Assembly (NCBI GenBank): GCA_036877525.1
Contig: JAZGTH010000067.1
Location: 1,408,501 to 1,472,500 of the forward strand
Length of the DNA: 64,000 nucleotides
Source of the DNA: Chromobotia macracanthus
Taxonomy: Eukaryota > Chordata > Actinopteri > Cypriniformes > Botiidae
Direction: 5' to 3'
The translations under genes were made by a program, and so were the position numbers. The notes under the pieces are model-generated. The model was not told the DNA's origin and ran no database searches. It saw only the letters and a list, made by a program, of their open reading frames with translations. The stretch's first letter is position 1. The number at the start of each line of letters is the position of its first letter. Shown piece by piece: positions 1 to 13,776 of the stretch.

Positions 1-993
1 CATTATCCAACCCATATAAAAGCTGCATGTGTTTCAGCTGATCTGATTAATGTTGAAAACAATCTCAAGAGACATCTTCCTCTTCAAGACACTCTACTAT
101 TACCTGCGCCTGGCTGGGCTGAACACGGAAATGGCGTGTCATAATAATCACGAGAGCAGCAATAGGATGGAAATGTACGCTTCCTACATTTACAGGCAGA
201 AATGCCTTTATTAGTAGGAGAAAAGAGCCAGACGTAATTCCCTTATAAATAATTGACTTCTACCATGTTAAAATCTTTTGAGAGGCTTATTGACAAGAAG
301 CCACTGCAGCACACAACGCAAATGATACCAACACCTCGTCTGTCTTCCAGTGATCCCAGAGTCCCGCTCTCCTCTCTATGTCCCTACCCCCGAGTTATAA
401 CCTTCAACTAACCTTTAAATCTCCATGAATAATTTCAATCCTATTTTCATATCAATGGGGGGTATTTTATCCATATACTTTGCTGTTAGAGGGAGGTGTA
501 ATAAAGTTTCTCCATGTGATTGGAAGAAGAGAAGAGAGGGTGAAAAGCCGCACCACAGAGAGAGATAGGGGAGGTAGAGCAAGAGGTGGAGGGAGCTGAA
601 GATGCTATCTGAAGACATTAAAGCAAGCATGAATTGTTTAGTAATGACTACAATATCTGTCATAAAAACATCTGCTAACATCTGCAGCATGTTGTGAGGG
701 GGCTGTGGGGAGCTGGCAAACCACCGTGGAACAGCGCTGAAGATAAACATGACAAACTGGCAGATCATCTGTTCAATTAAGACAACAGAACAGGTGCACC
801 CAGTGAGCCAAGCTGTACCACACAGTGATACACTTACCAGCCAAAAACCAAGGGCATGATGGGAAATACCTTGTTTGCATGACAGTGATTTAGAGCAGCG
901 TGCCACTGGATATCCAGAGAAAGGAGGAGAAAGAGAGGCCGAAAACAATCTGATATTCCCCTTGGTGCTCATTAAAATTCAACTGCAACCTCC

Positions 994-1037
<44 letters not shown>

Positions 1038-4000
1038 TCTTTTCCTTCTCGCTCCACCTCCATCTTTGTGCTCCTGGCTCTCTCCTCTCCACCACCCTGG
1101 ACATTCCAGGATCATCTCTTATTAATTCATAAAACACACTGCTCCAGTGATTGGGCCCTGGGAGCGAAACATGAGATAAGGCAAAATATCACACATCTGA
1201 AGCCAGGCAGAGAGTGTGTGTGTGAGAGAGACAGAGAGAGCAGAGAACGACGTATGTGAGACGGCAGGGGAGGGGCAGGATGGGAAAGAGGGTGGAGAGG
1301 GAAACATGTTTTGAAACATGTTTTGAAATATTAATACATGGCTCTGGCCGTGGGCTGGTACACAGAGATAAAAAGGCGAGAGAACCTTTGAAGCAGGAGT
1401 TCTCTGCTGTCTCGGAGAACACTACACAGTCCGCCATGTTGGACAGGAGAAGGGAGTGAGAAGAGAGAGGAATAATAAGAGATAGCAGTGCTGTCAACAA
1501 ACAAAGTTCTGTGAAGTTCTGTGAAGTCCAATGTAGGAGGATAAACGCAGGTTTTCCAGCCTCTTAGTATTTCAAAGGTCTAATTGGCTCAGTGTCTTGT
1601 CCTGATTTAAAACTTTGGCAATCTGCCTACATATATGCCAGTTGCTCCAGTTCAAACATTTCCTCATGAATTTCCATTGCAAATAAATGAGCTTTAAAAC
1701 CAAATTCACTAAATCACTCAGAAAAGAGCACATTGAGGAAAATCATTATTATTAAGACACACTTTGGCTAAGCATCTCAATAAACATGCTTTTCTATATC
1801 AAAAAAATAACTAAAGGATGTTCTCTCTCTCTTTCTCCCTCCCTCCCTCTGTCTTTTTCCACCAGCACCCTATTGGGAAACTGTAAATTACTCAGTCTGG
1901 CTATTCTGTACTCATAATAAGTTTTTTTTTTTCTAATTACGCTCCCAAAGGAGCTGCCATAGTTTCACTGCACATCTATTGTTTTCCCATTGCTTTTCTT
2001 ATGCTAATGAAGATGTGTTAATGAAGATATGAACAACTACCTAGACCACCTGCCCTCCAACTGTGCAGGCAGATGCAGTGGGGAAATGAAACACCGGTTG
2101 GGTCTACTGGAGTACAGCATTCAGAAAGGGTTCACAGATTTACATGCCTCAGGGAAGCATGAAGATGAGTGCAGTGGAAACCGGTAAACACACAACCCTC
2201 TGAATCAGGGAAATAACGTTACACCTTTGGGAGGGGAGATTTTATTAAAGCACACAGCAATACTCAAGACCTGACAGCGCTTCTGTTCAAACAACACCAA
2301 ACATTTCCTCACAAACACACACCACACATAACACACACACATCGTCACATATGGGCACTTTTGGTCAGTGGACTTACATTTTCAGATTTTAACTAGTTTT
2401 AAATTGTCGGTTTCATTTGACTTAATGAGCAACAGCTGACTGACATGTTGTACAGAGCATTTTTGTCAAATGATTTATTATTGATGTAGTGGAAGTTTTA
2501 ATCATGAGGCACAAGAGATGCTCTGTTAACTGATATTCACTCTCACATGTCCTGTATTTAATCTTACATTTCAGTTTCACTGTTGTCTCTTTGGTAAACA
2601 GCTCACTAACATTAGAAAAAATAAATAACTGGCAGATTACTGTTGGTAGGGATGGAAATGACATCACAACTGAAGACAACTGAAATATCTTGATCTGTTT
2701 AAAATATATATTTTTTAATTCATTAAAATCTGTTAGCAATTTAAAGTGCCAAAATCTAAAAAAAACTCTTTTTGTCACAAACTGCAACTGGACTGTCTTG
2801 AATGTAAGTTCTCAGATCAGTATTAGAGAGCAGAACCAATAATGACCCGTATTCCACCACAGCCGTTATTCAGCATAAAGGCCACTGAGACTAATTCAGT
2901 GTGAGGACCCAAATCAGTGTCATTACACCCTGATTAACTAAACCAAGTGGTTACAAGTCTCAGCACGAATGCAGTTCCCCAGACTAAAGCCAGTCTCAAC
3001 ACACCAGTGTTCAGTTAGATTTAGCTCTGAGTCTTTTATACTCTCCCAGACACACGAGGGAAGGATTTTTTTCTCACAGCTTTAACTGAATCATTAGGTG
3101 AATCGTGAGCTTTGTGAAATCCACTTCTCTACTTTCCACCTACAGCTGCCTCAGCCATTATAAATATATATACAGTATACAGACCCAGTGTGTGTGTTTG
3201 TCAGAGTAATACAGAATTTCACAAGCTCCACCATGTAAACGCTGCGCTGATGCTGGAGCAGGGCATGAATTATTCAGTGAGATGTCTCCTTCAAACCAAG
3301 CAAATGAAAAGCACGACAAACAAAACAACACAATTAATAAGGTAATTAGGCAAACAAAGTAAATGTAAAATAATGAAATTCTTTAGACAACAGCTGCAGC
3401 TCCACAACTGCATACATGTATGCAGATTTGAAACTTACTAATGCTTAATTAGATCCCTTTGTCGAGTTTGGTGGATGGTATCGAATTTGTGGTATCAAGT
3501 TCAAGTTTGTTGTTGTTGATTTAGAAAGCTCATCAGTACTTTATGTTGAGAGATGTATTTACAGAGACATTACAAAGTATTTTAGGCTCATAAGCCTGCA
3601 TTAAAGCACAAATGAGGCAGATATGCCCATGGTCACACGGCAACAGATCGTCAGCAAACGGCAGGTCCGATCACGTGGGTTACAGGAATAGCAGGTCAAT
3701 CAGCACTTCTGAGACACGCTCTCATCATATGACTAGTTGTGCATTTATGGTTACAGTTATTCAGAAATGAAAATTCGATTTGATTCGGCTCTTCACTGTG
3801 ATGTGACTCACGGGTTGATTTGAGCACAGCTGACGAGGAACTTCAGTGCAGATCACTCCAAAAACTCAGACAGGTTTGAAGACAGAAGCACTGCATCAAT
3901 TCACTCAATAACCCAACAGCACACATAGAAGAAGGAAAAACAAGGAATGTGCATTAACCTTGGAGAGAATTCTTTGCTCCATGACTTTGGAAAGGTAAAA

Positions 4001-6835
4001 CCTTTCAGCTTGGGAAATTAAAAGGATTCGACTCAGTGCAGTAAGTGCAGTGGGCGCAGAAATTGCATGTCTTCCTCCTTGCGCTCGACAGCTGCCCAGG
4101 TCTCAGGGCTTAGGTGAATATGAACTATCCATTTGACGCAGTATTTAAGTCCCATTTCCAATTTGCAACCCTTTGAGCCGTTCAATGAGCACGGGTGAAA
4201 CCTAATGACAGCTTCTCAGAGGGCTTATTGAAAATGATGAATACTCAGAAGGAGAAGGATTGCACCATGGGAATTCATGAATTTGAAACTAATTATTTAA
4301 ACGGGGATCAAATTAAATTCTTACTCTTACACCCAATGTGGACACATTAGTTCAAGGGCGAAGACTGCAGACCACAGCCAATAGTCGATATATGTTCTCC
4401 AGAGAAAAACCTTTCAAACAAACATTCCATTGTTTTATCCAACCAATGCACTTCTAATATTTATGTTTTGGAGGTCTGAGATGAACTTGTGGTCTGATAC
4501 TGTTACTGCATGAAGAATATTAAATATTCATGTTTATTTTAAACTGGACAACAGGATAAATTGCATTTGACAAATTTATATCAATATTCTCCAAAAGTAA
4601 CAGACAATACATGTGAATTGTACATGGAGGAACAGTCATCTTCCAACGAGATGTCAGTGAGGTGGATGGGAGATTAATCTACATAACGTACTGGAAGCTT
4701 TGAAGCAGTCGACTGCTTTGAAGAACACATTAAAAAGCCAGCGAAGACCACTTAGAGCCAATCAAGAAGCCGAAAAAAAATCACTAATGAATGAACATGT
4801 GACAGAAAGAAAGAAATAACTGGGACATTAAAATAATTCCCAGAGAACATGTGAATGTCTTCCTCAAATGGAATCATCAATGAGGCAGAGCTGTTCTGCA
4901 GGAATGCTGCTGTTTAGATCAGCTCTGAGCACACGCCAGCTGATTTGAAAATCTCATTAATGCCCTTACAGAGAAAAAGAGATTCAGAAAGAGAGAGCGA
5001 GAGAGGCGGCACAGCAGGGATAAAACATAACTTCACCCCCACTTCCTAAACCCCACCAAACCCATCATCCCCGCTCTTATCTGTGCTTCTCTGTAGCTGC
5101 AGTAATTGGGCCTGGCTCATTGTTATTCAAAACCCCACAGAACCAATTAGTGCTGGACCTCATGACCTGTCAGTCGCTATGTAATGCCACTAGCTAAAAG
5201 AAAGTGAGAAAGCTGGAGCAAAAGGACCAGAAATTTCTTTTAGTTTCCAGATTAATAATCCAGTCAGGAACATTAGAGACATTAAAGAGAAACGCAAGTT
5301 TCTGCTACAGCTTTCAACCACTCATTCATTAATCATACTTTTAAACCTTAATGATGGCCGGGCGGCTGATGCCCTAATGTCTTGTTTGATAAATGTACAA
5401 TTAACAGGATAATGAGGATTCTTGATCTTCTGGAAACGGGGGTTGGGGGGGGGGACAAGATGGGAGCATAAAGAGAGAATAAACTGGAATTATTGTGAAG
5501 CTGTTCAGTAAACAGACAGTATAACTTCTTGACTTGTGGAGTGTATAACTCCACCACCAGCATCACCAATGAAATGACAGAAATATTGCATTTTCAACAG
5601 GTTTGCAACAGGTTTCTCTTCATTGATTGGTTGATAGAAAGCCCCACCCTAAACTCACAGCACTGGTTAAGCAAACACAAACAAAAGATTTATGATATTA
5701 GTATAAGAAACTATACACACTTTAAATACAGGATACTGCGAGCAGGACAGACAGAATAGAAACAATGGCACAGGCAGCAAAAGATATATTTTAAATAATG
5801 TTTATGAAGTAAAACACGCACTGTGCAAGACAAACGTAAGACGCAAATCATGCGATAAGACATTGATTTACTGACATGAGCATTCATATTCTCGTGTGTT
5901 GTGTGATCTGTAAGCAGAATCAATAAGATAATCTCACACTTGTGAAAAGTAACTGAAAACTGACTTTAACACAAACCTAAAAATTTCTGGTCCGGGAGAA
6001 TCATAACCCTTGTGGATCAATCCTTTCAAGCAGGTAATGTAAGTGGTTCATTCCTGCAATAAAATAAAATTTAAAGCCCATAATTAGAGTATCTTCTGAA
6101 GAAAAACAATATATAGATATAGCATGGCAACAGTTGAGAAAGAACCTGGGTCTGATGAAAACAGAGACAACACAGGCTGAACATTATTGCTCGCTCCAGC
6201 TCTCTCACCAGTCAGAAACCTTCCAGAAGTCTTTTACTCACGCTGGCTCTAAGATGCACATATTAAAATGATAAATCTCTTTCATTACACAATGTCTGCT
6301 GGAGATATGGTCCCTTCTAGTCTTAAGCCTGATCTTCAGACTAATAATTCATATTTTCTGATATAAAAAATTAGCTCAAGTCTGTTTTATTGTCCTGCTG
6401 TCTGACAGCAGACAAAGAAGGGCAGGCTGTTATACTGCCGGATATTGGAGTGGCAATTGTCTGAATGTTAGATTCATAGAGTGATTTTCACATGCAGTCG
6501 ACAAAGACTGATAATGGTCAATGTGTACATTCAGGTAAACCACAAGAAACTGAAACAACATAAGGCTTAAATCCTACATTCATAAACTACATCATAATGT
6601 GAGCCTCCAGCCATAATAGTCTTATGACTGTAAACTACAGCACAAAGCAGATCCAAAGACAGCTTTCCTGTTTATAAGAACAGCTAAGAGCCCTGACGAG
6701 GTCTACATCTTACGAACATCAACATATTGTTTCAGTTACTGAGGATATACAAAGCATTTCAGTTTAAACACAGCTGATGCTACATTACCTTCATGACTTC
6801 CTACCAGAAGCCAAATTTGTTTTGCTTTGTATTTG
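1..6835. other. Gene-poor intergenic DNA
   Basis: I find no coding exon chain here. Open frames are short, lack family signatures and overlap simple sequence. The stretch holds a CT microsatellite (996-1034), a tandem duplication of a 13-bp unit near 1310-1327, and blocks around 4100-4330 and 4900-5180 with mixed composition and several homeodomain-type TAAT/ATTA cores, which read like regulatory DNA rather than decayed repeats. That last point is an impression; a fish multi-species alignment would decide it. Confidence 0.5.
996..1034. repeat. (CT)n microsatellite
   Basis: About 19 uninterrupted CT dinucleotides, preceded and followed by pyrimidine-rich sequence. It creates the serine/leucine-rich spurious reading frames seen on the plus strand here. 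Confidence 0.95.
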
Positions 6836-7309
6836 AAAGTATTAGTTCAACCAAAATGAAAATGCTGTCGTCATTTACTCCCTCTCATGTCAATCCAAAC
6901 ACACATGGGTTTCCTTCTTCCATGGAAGAATACCCTGGGCCACAATTTTCACTGTATGTCTTTTCCATAAAAATGCAGCATATAAACATGAAAGTATAAT
7001 GAAAATGGTCCAGAGCATCTATGCACTCCATTCAGTGATCGCAGCAGGTTATTCACTGATGAAGGTGAAACACTTTCAGCTCATGTGGCTTGAGAAGATT
7101 TGAAACATCACACACAGGTCACATGATTCTATAACATTCCTCTTACCATCGTTTTGGCACACCCATTTCTCATTCATTTTTTATTATATGGAAAAGAGTG
7201 GACCAGGATATTAGTCACATTTTCAGTTTTTGTCCTACAGGTTTGGAAAGACACACAGATGAGTTAATGAAGATGGAATTTCATTGTTTGGGTGAAGTAT
7301 TTCTTTATG
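6836..7309. mobile_element. Diverged non-autonomous DNA transposon (MITE)
   Basis: The left end (6836-6875, core AGTTCAACCAAAATGAAAAT) and the right end (about 7270-7309), when reverse-complemented, match over roughly 30 bases with mismatches, so this is an element of about 470 bp with terminal inverted repeats. The left end also resembles a very common cyprinid repeat start (remembered consensus GTTCACCCAAAAATGAAAAT). No transposase is present. The plus-strand open frames at 6793-6999 and 7198-7515 lie in or across it and are not genes. Confidence 0.7.
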
Positions 7310-9403
7310 TCTGGTCCCGGTCAGTGTTTTCCTTTAATAAGCATCTGCTGGGTGAGATTCTCCTTTCCGGAAAGCATCTTAAACTTCTTTCAACAGTAAA
7401 TCACCATCAAGCACTGACCCATGTTCACCGCAGCAGCATCTGTATAATTCACTCCTGTCTCACTTCTTCTTTCTGCATTCTTCATTGCCATCAGGAAGCA
7501 CTGAAGCAGCTCTGAAAGACATTTAACATTTTTAAGGAAAATTATTCAGACAAAAAAATGAGTCATCTGAGACTGACTCATTAGAAAGCAGCAATGTGGA
7601 AAACACTGTATGAGTTTTGTTGTTACATCACTAAGAATCTGCAGATCTCCATGCAAATTAATAAAACAAACAGAAACATTTCATTTGGAAAATATCAGAG
7701 CTGATCCTGTTTCTCAACACAAGGTAATTATCTAACATCTAATGCAGAGAAATCTATTGTCTGTGGTTTCTTTGAAAGCTGTTTCATATTCTATGAAAGT
7801 AATTCTGGGGTGAGGCCATAAGTACACCATGTTCTTCTTAAATCTTAGAACAGACATAGTCCTTCATTTATGGTGCTCACATGACGCAGGCCGGTCCTGT
7901 GTTCACCTAATAAGGTCAGAATAACTGTTCATCTCTTCTTCAGCATGCAGTGCTCATGTGGCAGGTTGAAAGCCTTTTATAACCTCACACCTGTTTTGGG
8001 AAAAGCTAGTTGGCCCGAAGGGTTGTTTGCATTCCTGATGTGTAAAGTACTTGTTTGGACCGGACCTCTCCAGAGCCCGAATGAGCACGACTCGGCGGTG
8101 CATTAAGCCGAGTCATGAAAGGTCCCTGTCCAAGCTGCTAGATAAACTCGCAACCCATCATAAATCCATTTACAACAAATCCATAAACCTCTTTGGTGCC
8201 TAAATATTTATGGATGCCTGTGATTCCCCCTGAGGGCTGTTTCAGTTGTGTCAGAAGCTCGACCCGGCTCTAATGCACCTGGATCTCCTCCAGTCCTCTT
8301 ACCTGATGCAGGTGGTGAAAGCTACGATCTGAAGAGCTTGGGGTGGTCCATTGTTGGCTACTTGCATCTTCATTAAAGAAGGAGGAGGTATACACACGTG
8401 GGGTTGGACAATAAACTAAAGGTGGGTTTAATATGTGGGCTTTACGATGCAGCTGCGTGCCTTCTCACAGCTGTAGCACAGCTGCCCCGGCCCAGCCATT
8501 CCCTGACCCTCACTGCCACTCAGCTGGGCTCTAGTGATCTGGTAAAGACGACCCATGCTGAGTGAACTCTATAGACCAAACAAACAAACAAACAAACAGG
8601 CTGATCCTTGTAAAGGCCTCACAGTCAGTGCCAGAAAAGCTAGAGGAACCTGTGGGTCAATGTTTCCAGGACTACAGCAGAGAAACATCACAGCTCGCTG
8701 AACACCACGATTTCACGCTTGGACTGAATTCACACCCGTCTGATGTGAGCTGTGCAGAGCTGCCACCCTGAATACAGAATCTGGATAGTTAATTTGGCGT
8801 ACCCACACACAAACACACACATCCTTTTTAAATGTTTATACTGTATATTCCTATTTATCTATTGTCTAATCAAAATACCCTTGTAAATTGTTGCATGCTT
8901 TTTAGAAATAATAATAACAGATTTTTTTCTCTGAAATAAAAGAGGAAGATTGAGGCAACTTTCATTAGAATGTTACATTTGTGTTGTCACGTAAACTACA
9001 GTTTACAGTGTCTCAAAGATCTCACACCAGCTGCACACTCTGACACTCCAACACTAGAAAGCAGTCACAGACACACTGCAGTGTGTACATCAGTGGTCTT
9101 TCCATCACACAGTCATTGGAAATGAAAACTTTGACTCTGACCCTAAAAACTTTACAAAACGCAAAACATGTCACCTGTGGACACGTCATCCATTCGTGAG
9201 AGCATATGGAGCAGAGTGTGGCTCACTCCTCCAGAAGGATGTGTGTGTGTGTATGTGTGTGATGAATCCTCTTTTCTTCTCCCAGTGCTCTGATTACTGC
9301 CGTTTACCCTCTTTAATATGTGTAATTTTCATTTTCTCTGACTGCTAAGTAAGATGCCTCGAGGGAAAAACGCACTCTATGGCAGGCTGCCAAAGCGCTC
9401 CTT

Positions 9404-9484
9404 TATAAAAGACTCCCAGCCAGCCCTCCGCTCTCGAACCCCCACCCACCCGAGTGTGCAGCCAGAACAAGCATTACAGTAAGT
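9404..9484 (+). promoter_or_regulatory. Candidate TATA promoter and short first exon
   Basis: A TATAAAAG box (9404-9411) is followed by C-rich sequence and then a near-consensus splice donor, ACA|GTAAGT, at 9479. If transcription began about 30 bases after the box, the first exon would be roughly 9435-9478, 44 nt and without a start codon. No downstream exon is recognised, so this could start a non-coding RNA, an untranslated exon of a gene to the right, or be chance. Confidence 0.25.
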
Positions 9485-12289
9485 GACTGGCTGGATATGT
9501 GATTATGATAATTGCACGTTTTTCTGGGCATCGCTGATAACTTGATTACATAATGGCTATTGTTATGGCTTTCACGCATCTCTCAAAGTGACATTTACAG
9601 AAAGGTTGAGCCCCAGACAGACTAAACGGCTTCAGCTCACCACAGGAAAAGAGAGCAAAGGTCACAATGGGCATCACAGGCTGAATACTTCTGCAATTTA
9701 CTCAGCATGACAGCCGTTCCGCAGAGCTGCCAAAACATGTCACAGACAGACACTAAATATAGACATGCAACACACGTGTGTTTGATATATGCACTGCTTC
9801 TGACTGCCTCTTTAAAGGGACACACGTGAGATTGCTTTTATCATATGAACAGTCTCTAAATCTCTTAATCTTGATTAGAAACATCTGGTTTAACAGACTA
9901 TGAACGATCATGATCAAACTGACCAACCACTCAGTTGGACAACATTCCCATAACCACTCTGTGGTAAGAACCAGCGAATCGGATCCATACACCGCAGGCT
10001 GGCCTGGGAGAGGTTGCTTTGAAATTGTCAAAACATCAGCTTAAATGGTTCAGTTAAACAGACAAATTTAGCTAAACAGCTATAGAGAGTCGCATTAATA
10101 TGGCACTATAACAAAAACTTGACTCATTTTGAACTTCTTCCAAAACTACAGACACTGACACTGCCCAGCGATACATCATTGGTAAGAGCGTTCCATTCAA
10201 ATGGAATGAAAACGCTGTGCAGATTTTTAAACAAATACAACTGAGAGGCCAATAAAAATAATTTAGGAGGCTCTGCTCCCATCTCACCTCCCTCACACGG
10301 TTTGTGCTTCATCTGAGGTTTACATTACAGAACGGCCGGGGTCAAAGCACAGCGGCCCGCTGAAAGAACCACCAACAACGCTGACCTTCCAGCCACTGGT
10401 AATGTTTCACTGGAATTCCTTAATAACGGGAAGAAATAATTTCCACCAAAGCGGTGAGAGGTGCTGACAGATCAGATTAATTCTCTCTGTAATGTCGCCA
10501 GAATACCAAGCGCTCCTGCATGTATCATGAAAAGCAGCGAGTTTGGCAGGAGGCAAGAGCTGCCAGGTCCATAAACTCAGGCACATCTGCCAGCACAAAT
10601 AACTGACTGCACCCCCACCTCACTAACCGCTCTAGATCCCCTCTGACAAGCCTTTTCAAAGTTGCCAGAAATGCATCTGTCATATGCACTCGTGGATAAA
10701 CTACAGTGATACACACACAGATGCATACGCAAATGCATAAACATATGGACGCACACAAGCGTGCAGAAGTTATGCATTATAGATTTAAGCAGTTAAAAAA
10801 GTTTAGTAGGTAATATAAATACAGACAAATATCCTAGGCAACAACACAGAGTCCAGAAACTGACATATGCATAACAGCGTTGATGCTGGCAGCATCTAAT
10901 CCTCTGCCACAGCATTTCAAGTGACGACTGAGTCATATACATACAGCAGAACTGATAGCTTTTTGCTCTCTGAAGAAGCCCCACAGCAGGCCAGATGAGC
11001 TACAGAAACCCACAGAGACCTTTCTGTCCAATGAGCTGAGAGAAGAAAGACAAACTAACTTTCACTGATTGCAGGAATCCCATTTCGCAGGCAGGCAGGC
11101 AGACTCAGTGTTCCAGTCTGAAGGTATTAGATGATTAAATATCTTGGGGGGACTTTTTATTATTCAAAACGTCCTAGGCTAACAGACGCTGTATAAATCA
11201 TTAATGTCCTCTACAAAAGTACCTGCAGCGTCAGATCACACAGATGCAAGTGCTGTGATGCAGGGGGCGTAAGTGCTCGCAGAAAAAGCAGCAACATACC
11301 AGCACATGATACATTAAAGCTGACTACAACAGATCTCAGTTTAATAAAGGGGACTTCAGTGCTTGTGTTCACTCTAATCTAGCTGGACTGTGGCAGAAGA
11401 GGTTGACACTGGACCGCTGTGGCTCAAGGGCACCTCTACTGCTCCAGCTCAGCTAAGATAGCAGCCGTTATTAGGAACATGTGATCACTCCAATCCAGTG
11501 CTTAGCAGAGGGGGATTTTACAACAATAAATTCAGCAGATGTTGCAGGGCAAGAGTAAATATTTGTGAAGACATCAGTAATTTTTCAACATGCACCTCTG
11601 GCGATCCACAGTGGAGTGAACATTCAAGATTACTGCTCCTCTGCTAACAAACCTTGTGTCCAGATCCTACCACTGCGTAAAACTAGTATGATAAACATCC
11701 GCTATCAGAAAAAAACACTTTAACCACCAGTGAGGTCAGAAAATACATCTACTGGACTAAAACGTTTCATTTAATACTCTTCAGTGTACTTGGAGGGAGT
11801 TCTGCAGATGTTTGCCCTTCCTCCCAAACCACATACTTATTAATTTGTTCTTGTACTTAAAAAATATTCAGCAGATCCCAGCTGTAACCTCAGTGCAAAT
11901 CTGTGGGAAAGAAACTTTGCTCTGCTAACTTACACACTGTTATCCACATTACACTCGACCAGAGAACGAGTCCAGCCTCCACTGGGCAGCCACAGGCTGT
12001 GGGTCAAATCCAGGACACCTCCAGCCAAACCCACAGAGACAGAAGCCCGTCAGTGTGAAACAGACCGAGCTGAGGTCTGAGGTTCACAGAGCATCACTGT
12101 TCTGACTCAGTATCCACTCCCCACTGCCACTCAGCTATGAACAACATGTTTTATTTTGGGGTTGGGGGTGGCAATTATACATTTTTATGCATATCTTTGC
12201 ACATATTGCTGTTTTGAGGCTGAAGAATTTGCTTTTTATTAGAACTTTTTTATTAGATGCTACAGACATATTTACCTTTAGTTTATGAG

Positions 12290-12385
12290 GGTGCCATCTG
12301 CTGAGGTAACAGGAACTGCCTCCAGGGGGGCAAGCAGGACTACCATACCTGTCTGACTGCAATACAAGCCTGCCCTCTGCTGGAG
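12290..12385. promoter_or_regulatory. Cluster of CTCF-like motifs
   Basis: Within 96 bases there are three matches or near-matches to the CTCF core CCASYAGRKGGC: a near-match near 12296-12307 (read on the minus strand), a one-base-off match near 12320-12332 (plus strand), and a perfect minus-strand match, CCAGCAGAGGGC, at about 12372-12383. Clustered sites suggest an insulator or a repeat carrying CTCF sites. The assignment is by motif only. Confidence 0.3.
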
Positions 12386-13593
12386 AAAAGACATAACACA
12401 ACTAACAAAATACATTATCTACAGCAGAAAGAACAGATAAAGAAATGTTTACTAATACACTAGAGAAAGCATCTGAGCAGTTCTTTATTGATCTATTCAA
12501 CAATTAGCTAACATCATTTACAAGACTTGACAACATCTGAGGACCAAGCCCCACTAACATCATTAACACACACACAAGCAGTATGTCTTTAAGCAGATTC
12601 TTCTCTGTGTTATACAGATACTCTTATTTTATCTTTAAAGTCACTAAACAGTGAATCTGCATTTCAATTCACTGACAATCTGTAGCACAAGGACAGAATC
12701 ACAGTTTCAGGATCACAGGAGGATCAGAGTGAAAGAGGCTGTAGAGGACTCGTGATGAGAGGGGCAGGTGAGACCGCTTGTAAAGGGACATTACAGGGTG
12801 TTTTACTCAAAGAGAACTGAAAGAGAAAGAGAGCGTTGTCAAGCACGTTTTTCAAACACTCAGTACCTGCTCAGTTTTTACACATCCCCATACATCAGAA
12901 CATCCAGTTCTTCATTCTCCTGAGGTGATGGTGTGGCTTATTTTGAGCTCAGTCTTTATTAACAGCCTGATTCTTCCCACAGCTTCTTCCTTTATGCCAT
13001 TATTAAAGTCACTCTTTCAACAGTACACATCAGTGTGTGACAGAAAGGGTTCTCTTAAGTGTTATTTTATGCAAAATCTTCAATGCACAGTGTAAAGGAT
13101 CACTGTTCAACAACCCTGACGTCTCATTCAAGAGCCTCAGATGTAGACTGACATGTATCCCCTAATTGCTCCTTGATCTATTGACACTTGAGTGACAGCC
13201 ATGTCCATCTCATACATTAACACCCTCAAAGGGCAGATATTACAGTTTTCAGTCTTTTCCTGTATTTAACATTTCAAAACAATATCATCCCAAAAGAGGA
13301 AGAATGTTTTGCTGTCTTATCTGTCTCAGGAGAACTGATACTTTATCTAAACAAAGAATAGCCTCCACATCCACATCTCAGCCCTCTTGAGCTTCCGACA
13401 CATTTTCCTCTATTGCGGGCCCAGACGGCTAAAACTCTGTTTTTGCTCTCTGATCTCAGCGATTGGAAATCATTTTCAGTAAGGATTACCAAATGTGGCT
13501 GATACAAATGAACACAGATGTAGCTTTACATTTTACAGACTGCTTATGTCTTATGGATTCAAATATGCAAAGGTAATGGTTAGTTCTTGTTCT

Positions 13594-13776
13594 TATTTAG
13601 CAGACACGCTTTATTCAGAGTGACCTTCAGAGCACCGATGCCAGGAGTAGCTTACTTAGCTTAAGTATACAAAGACAACAGGTCACGACTGATCTCATAC
13701 ACTCAAGCACCTCTGGACACTGAACCTGCAACCTCTGTGTGGAGCCCGGGTCTGTAACCATCAGGTCACCAACCCA
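13594..13776 (-). mobile_element. SINE-like element, reverse orientation
   Basis: The left end (TATTTAGCAGACACGCTTTA) and the right end (AACCTGCAACC followed by GAGCCCGGGT and a TAACCA...GGTCAC block) match the layout of a tRNA-related fish SINE read in reverse, with A- and B-box-like segments in the right half. It is diverged, and target-site duplications are not obvious. Confidence 0.5.

Larger units (their letters stand above)
7310..13593. other. Gene-poor intergenic DNA
   Basis: No coding exon chain is recognised. Notable contents are a nested inverted repeat at 8062-8125, an ACAA tetranucleotide run near 8577-8599, a TATA-box/donor pair at 9404-9484 and three CTCF-like motifs at 12290-12385. 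The rest is AT-rich unique-looking sequence. Confidence 0.5.

Noticed and set aside
415..972. 185-codon minus-strand frame
   Set aside because: Composition-driven, no domain, no splice context; typical of chance frames in this GA/CT-rich stretch.
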